Positions 60,189 through 64,000 of a DNA stretch of 64,000 nucleotides are shown here, in pieces. This DNA is from Limosilactobacillus reuteri (lineage in GTDB: Bacteria; Bacillota; Bacilli; Lactobacillales; Lactobacillaceae), in NCBI RefSeq assembly GCF_013694365.1, contig NZ_CP059275.1:186001-250000 (forward strand), given 5' to 3'. The stretch's first letter is position 1, and each line of letters opens with the position of its first letter. The notes beneath the pieces were generated by a model. It was not told the origin of the DNA. It saw only the letters and a list, made by a program, of their open reading frames with translations, and did not search any database. The position numbers and the translations under genes were made by a program.

Positions 60189-61754
60189 TTGAAAAATAAA
60201 CGCAGAAATATGCGAGGGAGACGACGCACCTATGAGCGAAATATAGCAAGCATTCGTAGAAGAAACGCTGAATATGCTTCTGTTTTAGCGGATCCCAAGA
60301 GTCGGTTTAAGCCAAGTACTAACGCAGCTACCGAAAAGAAAAATATAAAGAGCTATTTACAGAGACCTGCCGATAATTTTGCCACAATAGCAGCAACGTT
60401 ACGACAGGCATATTTAAACAGCGGAATTGTAAGCGGTGTCATAGATTATTACGTAGCACACCCGACATACAATTATTCAATATATCCTGTACTTGGTAAT
60501 AAACAATATGCTATTGCAGGTAATATGCAACAAGATTACATAGATATGGCCTACCAGCTCAATATGTTAAATGTCAACTATTGGGCTCCTAAGTTCTTCA
60601 AGGACACATTGATTGATGGGGTTACGTTCTATGTGAAGATTGAAGATTCTACGGGTATAGCTTACATGAAGCTTCCTCCAGAGTGGTGTCGTATTTCTAA
60701 CTTAGAAAATGGTGTATATCGTTTTAGAGTCGATGTTTCCAAACTAAAGCAAGAACAATATGACGAATTACCTAATGAACTTCAGCAAGCTTTTGATAAA
60801 TATCATGACAATAGTATTAGCGATGATGATCAAGATTGGTATGACCGTAAGTGGTATATGGTCTCAGATGATGGTTTTGCTTTTACATTTGACCATAACG
60901 CAATAAATAACGGTGGAGTTGCGATTTCACCATTCGCAAGTGTTTTAGCAGATAGTCTTTCACTAGATGCTGCTAAAGATAATATTGATATTAAAGATAA
61001 GCTTGATACGATCCGAATTATTCACTCCAAACTACCAACTGATAGTAACGGAGCGCCAACACTGGATCTTAAAACTGCTCGGAATTTTGACGATCAAATG
61101 AGGTCAAGATTACCAGATGGCGTTGTCTCTATTACGAGTCCATCTTCGTTAGATAATGTCCCATTAAAAGGGTCTGGTAACGAAGGTGTGTACGACACTG
61201 TAAATAATGGACTGGAGCAGTTATTTTACGACTTGGGTATTAGTTCCTCACTATTTGGTGGAAAAACTACTAGTTCAAATATTGTAAAGGAATCAGTAAA
61301 AAAGGACTCAAACTGGATTTATACAAACTTATTCCCAATGCTTGAAGCATATTACAACTTTGAACTTAGCCAAGTTAAGACTCAGAACAAGATTCCTTGG
61401 AATTTGAAGTTCATTAGAGAATCGAACTTCACCTTAAAAGAAGATATTGCTAACTATAAAGATCAGCTTAGTTATGGTGGGTCAAGACTTGATTACTTAG
61501 CATCTGTTGGATTTACTCCAGATCAGGTAATTTCACAATTAAGTTTTGAACAACAGGCATTGGACATTGACTCAATTATGGTAGTTAAACCAACGTCTAA
61601 TACCATTTCAAGCAAAGAAGCTGCGAATAGCAGTGGAAAGGCGACACCTAAAGCGCCTAATAGCAATATAAACAATCCAAATAAGGGTAACGTTGGCCGA
61701 CCAGAAACAGATAATCCAACGGATGATACTGACCGGCTCAATGACGCTCAATAG
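60189..61754 (+). CDS. portal protein (521 aa), TTG start
   Basis: Basic N-terminus (KNKRRNMRGRRRTYERNIASI), then the portal-like wing and stem: FATIAATLRQAYLNSGIVSG, LPPEWCRIS, and the helical FKLTEDIANYK-like stretch (NFTLKEDIANYKDQLSYGG). The length and the order terminase-portal-protease agree with the family. Forms the 12-subunit DNA channel in the capsid vertex. Confidence 0.82.
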   Translation: MKNKRRNMRGRRRTYERNIASIRRRNAEYASVLADPKSRFKPSTNAATEKKNIKSYLQRPADNFATIAATLRQAYLNSGIVSGVIDYYVAHPTYNYSIYPVLGNKQYAIAGNMQQDYIDMAYQLNMLNVNYWAPKFFKDTLIDGVTFYVKIEDSTGIAYMKLPPEWCRISNLENGVYRFRVDVSKLKQEQYDELPNELQQAFDKYHDNSISDDDQDWYDRKWYMVSDDGFAFTFDHNAINNGGVAISPFASVLADSLSLDAAKDNIDIKDKLDTIRIIHSKLPTDSNGAPTLDLKTARNFDDQMRSRLPDGVVSITSPSSLDNVPLKGSGNEGVYDTVNNGLEQLFYDLGISSSLFGGKTTSSNIVKESVKKDSNWIYTNLFPMLEAYYNFELSQVKTQNKIPWNLKFIRESNFTLKEDIANYKDQLSYGGSRLDYLASVGFTPDQVISQLSFEQQALDIDSIMVVKPTSNTISSKEAANSSGKATPKAPNSNINNPNKGNVGRPETDNPTDDTDRLNDAQ

Positions 61755-63470
61755 ATGATTGAAGTAACGACAGTAAAGTTACCAACTCACTTTGAAGAGC
61801 TTGAATCTAATACGGATTCTCGCTTCCAAAAAGTGAAGATTTATATAGCTCATACAGGTGAGAATTTAAATAATTCTGTATTTTCCAAAGATGTTCTGGA
61901 GAATATGATTCCCTCACTTTCGAATATTCCTATATTGGGTCTGATTAGTGAAAATTCTAATGGAGAAAGCGACTTTAGGGGTCATGAAAAGACATTGGAC
62001 ATTACTGATGGAAAATTCAAGATCAAGTTTAATACTCATGCGTATGGGTTTGTTCCAGAAGATAATAATGCTCATTTCGAAGTTACTGGTGGCAAAGAAT
62101 GGCTAGTGACCGACGGCTATCTCTGGACAAGATTCATTGACGCTATAGAACTATTTAACGATGCAAGTGGTTCTAAAGGGCAATCAATGGAAGTGGGAAA
62201 CGTTGAAGGATATACAGATAACAGAGGGCGATTAGTATTTACAAGTGCTATGTTCACTGGATTATGTATTCTTGGTGACGATGTACCGCCAGCAATGACT
62301 GGTTCAACGATTTCAACAGTATTTAGTAAAGAAGACTTTAAGTCAACTTTTAAAGAAATGTTAGCCGAGTTTTCGGCTGAGAAAGGAGAAAAAGCTTTGG
62401 CGACTAAGAAAAAACAAGAAAATGGAGCAACGGTAGTTGAAGAACCAAAGTCTGACGCTTCAACGGCTGCGGAATCAAAATCAAGTGCTGTTAGTGAGAC
62501 TGCAAAGTCAGCTACACCTGCTTCATCTGCGTCAACCAGTAGCGCTTCTAAACCAGCCGAAATGCCTGCATCAAGTGCAAGCGAAGATAGTTCAAAGGCT
62601 AGTTCTGCAACGTCAACCAGTACTTCTACGTCCGATAAGGCTGCGCCAGCTAATGCATCGGGTGCCGAACCGGCTAGCGGAGATAATACAGAAGAGCATG
62701 ACGACAATGCAGAAATGTCTAGTGATAAGGACGATAAAGACGGTATTTCTTTAAACAAAAATGAAAGCGCTTACAAAAAAGACGATGGTAATGATGATTC
62801 CGAAGACGATACGGAAGATGGGGACGACAAAAAGGATAAAGACAAGTTCGCTTGTGGCTCAGAAAAAAACAAGAAGAAGGCACAATTCGAACTAAATCTT
62901 AATGATCGCGAATATGCATTATCACAAGCGGTACGTAACAAATTTAACGCTGGTGGAAATACCGATATTTATCCAGTTGAAGTCTTTGAGGCTTACGGAA
63001 TCTTCAAGTCAGTTAACTGGAGTTCTGATGACAGTAAGCTGTATCGGATTGATTACAGCGTAAATGCAGATGACTCAATCAAGTTGGGGGATAAAACAGA
63101 GATTTTCTCAATGTATGTCACTCAAGAAGAGAAAAACAGGATTGAGTCAGATCGCAATAAATTAGCTAATTTAGAAGCACAAATTGCGGAATTAACGGAA
63201 TACAAGAACAGCATTGAAATGTCTAAAAAGGAAAAGGCATTAAACGATGTTAAGACTTCGTTATCGGCAGAACAAATGAAAGATATTCGTGGCAAGTTCT
63301 CAGAAATGTCTGTCGAAGATGTTGAAAAGGAAATTGCCTACGCAATTTATTCAAAGAACAAGAATGAGTTTTCTGCTCCAAAGCGTGGAGGAGTTCCAAC
63401 AACAAACTTCTCTGCGAAAAAAGAGAGCGAATACGGATATGGCACAGCAGATGCTTTATTCCACAAATAA
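61755..63470 (+). CDS. putative prohead protease fused to a scaffold-like region (571 aa)
   Basis: Residues 1-205 are beta-rich with FRGHEKTLDI (His near residue 77) and SKGQSMEVG (Ser near 144), candidate catalytic residues. A low-complexity Ala/Ser/Thr linker covers about 228-320, then an acidic stretch. Finally comes a coiled-coil region (RIESDRNKLANLEAQIAELTEY) typical of scaffolds. Fusion of protease and scaffold is known in tailed phages. The minus-strand frame across the linker is a shadow. Confidence 0.55.
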   Translation: MIEVTTVKLPTHFEELESNTDSRFQKVKIYIAHTGENLNNSVFSKDVLENMIPSLSNIPILGLISENSNGESDFRGHEKTLDITDGKFKIKFNTHAYGFVPEDNNAHFEVTGGKEWLVTDGYLWTRFIDAIELFNDASGSKGQSMEVGNVEGYTDNRGRLVFTSAMFTGLCILGDDVPPAMTGSTISTVFSKEDFKSTFKEMLAEFSAEKGEKALATKKKQENGATVVEEPKSDASTAAESKSSAVSETAKSATPASSASTSSASKPAEMPASSASEDSSKASSATSTSTSTSDKAAPANASGAEPASGDNTEEHDDNAEMSSDKDDKDGISLNKNESAYKKDDGNDDSEDDTEDGDDKKDKDKFACGSEKNKKKAQFELNLNDREYALSQAVRNKFNAGGNTDIYPVEVFEAYGIFKSVNWSSDDSKLYRIDYSVNADDSIKLGDKTEIFSMYVTQEEKNRIESDRNKLANLEAQIAELTEYKNSIEMSKKEKALNDVKTSLSAEQMKDIRGKFSEMSVEDVEKEIAYAIYSKNKNEFSAPKRGGVPTTNFSAKKESEYGYGTADALFHK

Positions 63471-63911
63471 ATGGCTGAAGTTATTTTAGACAAGATTAAA
63501 TCTACTGCGCATATTGACAGCGTTGTAGCCAAAGAAGATCTAAAGAACGGTCAATGGTTAACTTTAGGCCTTCTTGACGCAGACGGTGAACGTCGTTTAG
63601 CGGAAAAGGCAAAGGCAGAAGATACAGCTGATGTTCTTCTTGTTACAAGTTTTACCAGATATGATCCAAATACTGATTTTGCAGACTATGTTACTAAGGC
63701 AGGACAAACTGGTCGTGCTTTCCATATGGAAAAGGGCGATGTTATTTCAGTGACTAAAGACTTAGTAGCTGGCGCAAAGAAGGGTGACGGATTAACCATT
63801 GGTGACGATGGTTTAGGGTTCAAGAAAACAGAAGGTCGCGGTATCGCACAAATTATTGGCGAAGAAAATCAAGGATTTTACGGCGACATGTTTGTAATCG
63901 CTATTCGCTAA
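63471..63911 (+). CDS. probable head decoration/structural protein (146 aa)
   Basis: A beta-rich protein: IDSVVAKEDLKNGQWLTLGLL and GRAFHMEKGDVISVTKDLV. Position between scaffold and capsid gene, and the size, fit a small head-decoration protein, as in other tailed phages. Inference from context. Confidence 0.55.
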   Translation: MAEVILDKIKSTAHIDSVVAKEDLKNGQWLTLGLLDADGERRLAEKAKAEDTADVLLVTSFTRYDPNTDFADYVTKAGQTGRAFHMEKGDVISVTKDLVAGAKKGDGLTIGDDGLGFKKTEGRGIAQIIGEENQGFYGDMFVIAIR

Positions 63912-64000
63912 ATGGAAAGAAACGATTTTATGAATTTTGCTCGCGACCTATACTTCAAGCGTGAATTTAGCAAGAACGGTGTATCAGGTCAAGAAGCAAT
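63912..64000 (+). CDS. start of a further gene, probable major capsid protein (partial)
   Basis: Reads MERNDFMNFARDLYFKREFS and runs past the right edge (29 complete codons). Position after protease/scaffold and decoration genes makes a capsid protein likely, but the piece is too short to confirm. Confidence 0.45.
   Translation, partial: MERNDFMNFARDLYFKREFSKNGVSGQEA

Noticed and set aside
62117..62758. 213-aa minus-strand frame
   Set aside because: It is the shadow of the Ala/Ser/Asp-rich linker of the protease-scaffold gene, with low-complexity Leu/Ala/Ser composition and no recognisable domain.
1..64000. Universal stop-start coupling (TAAATG) as a translation mechanism
   Set aside because: The adjacency applies even between genes whose native order is shown to be reversed, so it is produced by the joining and not by biology.
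1..64000. CRISPR array, rRNA or insertion sequence
   Set aside because: No regularly spaced repeats, no rRNA-like sequence and no transposase were seen. Spacer arrays or inverted ends in intergenic DNA would have been removed, so absence here is weak evidence.

Overview
WHAT THE WINDOW IS. Low-GC Firmicute DNA, most likely from a Lactobacillaceae host. The signs are the LysM/aggregation-promoting-factor-type exoprotein at 9299, YutG-type PgpA, RepA_N-type replication initiator, AAGGAGG-type ribosome binding sites and frequent TTG/GTG starts. Gene content points to a large temperate phage or phage-plasmid. It carries its own replisome parts (DnaE, sliding-clamp-like protein, DnaB-like helicase, RecD2, ligase), a nucleotide-supply set, a tRNA cluster, plasmid replication and partition genes (RepA, ParA, ParM-like), and the start of a virion module (terminase, portal, protease/scaffold, decoration-like protein, first codons of a probable capsid protein). 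All calls come from reading motifs; no database was searched.

A KEY CAVEAT SEEN IN THE SEQUENCE. This is not native contiguous DNA. Every gene begins on the base after the previous stop codon, the tRNAs abut with no spacer, and every gene reads on +. Where genes overlapped natively, the overlap is printed twice. At 5085-5130, 5511-5532, 8337-8352 and 58432-58453 the copies are adjacent, so the native order is as shown. At 22797/22202, 26632/26145, 28561/27567, 31171/28578 and 38248/36513 the end of a later-listed gene equals the start of an earlier-listed one, usually with a Shine-Dalgarno just before it. So the block from about 18.8 to 38.3 kb is natively on the opposite strand and is transcribed from high to low coordinate. 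The window is best read as gene sequences extracted, each turned to its coding strand, and joined in coordinate order with intergenic DNA removed. Promoters, operators, att sites and most terminators are therefore absent.

LAYOUT. 2-9892: C-terminal part of DnaE, ATP-dependent ligase, DUF1064-type nuclease, C5-cytosine methyltransferase, small zinc-ribbon and membrane proteins, a PgpA-like phosphatase with an extra C-terminal region, thymidine kinase, LysM exoprotein. 9893-18706: accessory region with a minimal tyrosine recombinase, a single-chain MmeI/YeeA-like restriction-modification enzyme, a lipoprotein, a TetR regulator beside a large flavin oxidoreductase, and a YbjQ-family protein. 18707-25498: small phage genes ending in a deoxynucleoside kinase. 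25499-26144: tRNA cluster (Ile-TAT, Asn-GTT, Trp-like CCA, Arg-TCT and three odd ones). 26145-38837: NrdH-type redoxin, PnuC, SPFH protein, RecD2, DnaB-like helicase, metallophosphoesterase, Sak4-like ATPase, a possible OB-fold protein, dNMP kinase. 38838-44225: two tyrosine-recombinase-fold proteins, exported proteins, MazF, Doc with an AbrB-type antitoxin. 44226-50963: mostly tiny acidic proteins, with a compact DnaN-like clamp. 50964-57665: actin-type and ParA-type partition genes, RepA with a possible internal origin, two paralogous proteins, a sigma-region-4-like regulator, HU. 57666-64000: head and packaging genes.

HOW IT WORKS TOGETHER. The element appears able to live as a partitioned plasmid (RepA plus two segregation systems and toxin-antitoxin genes) and to replicate lytically with its own polymerase, clamp, helicase and nucleotide kinases. 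The terminase large subunit is split exactly at its Walker A motif, consistent with an intron whose sequence is missing from this text.
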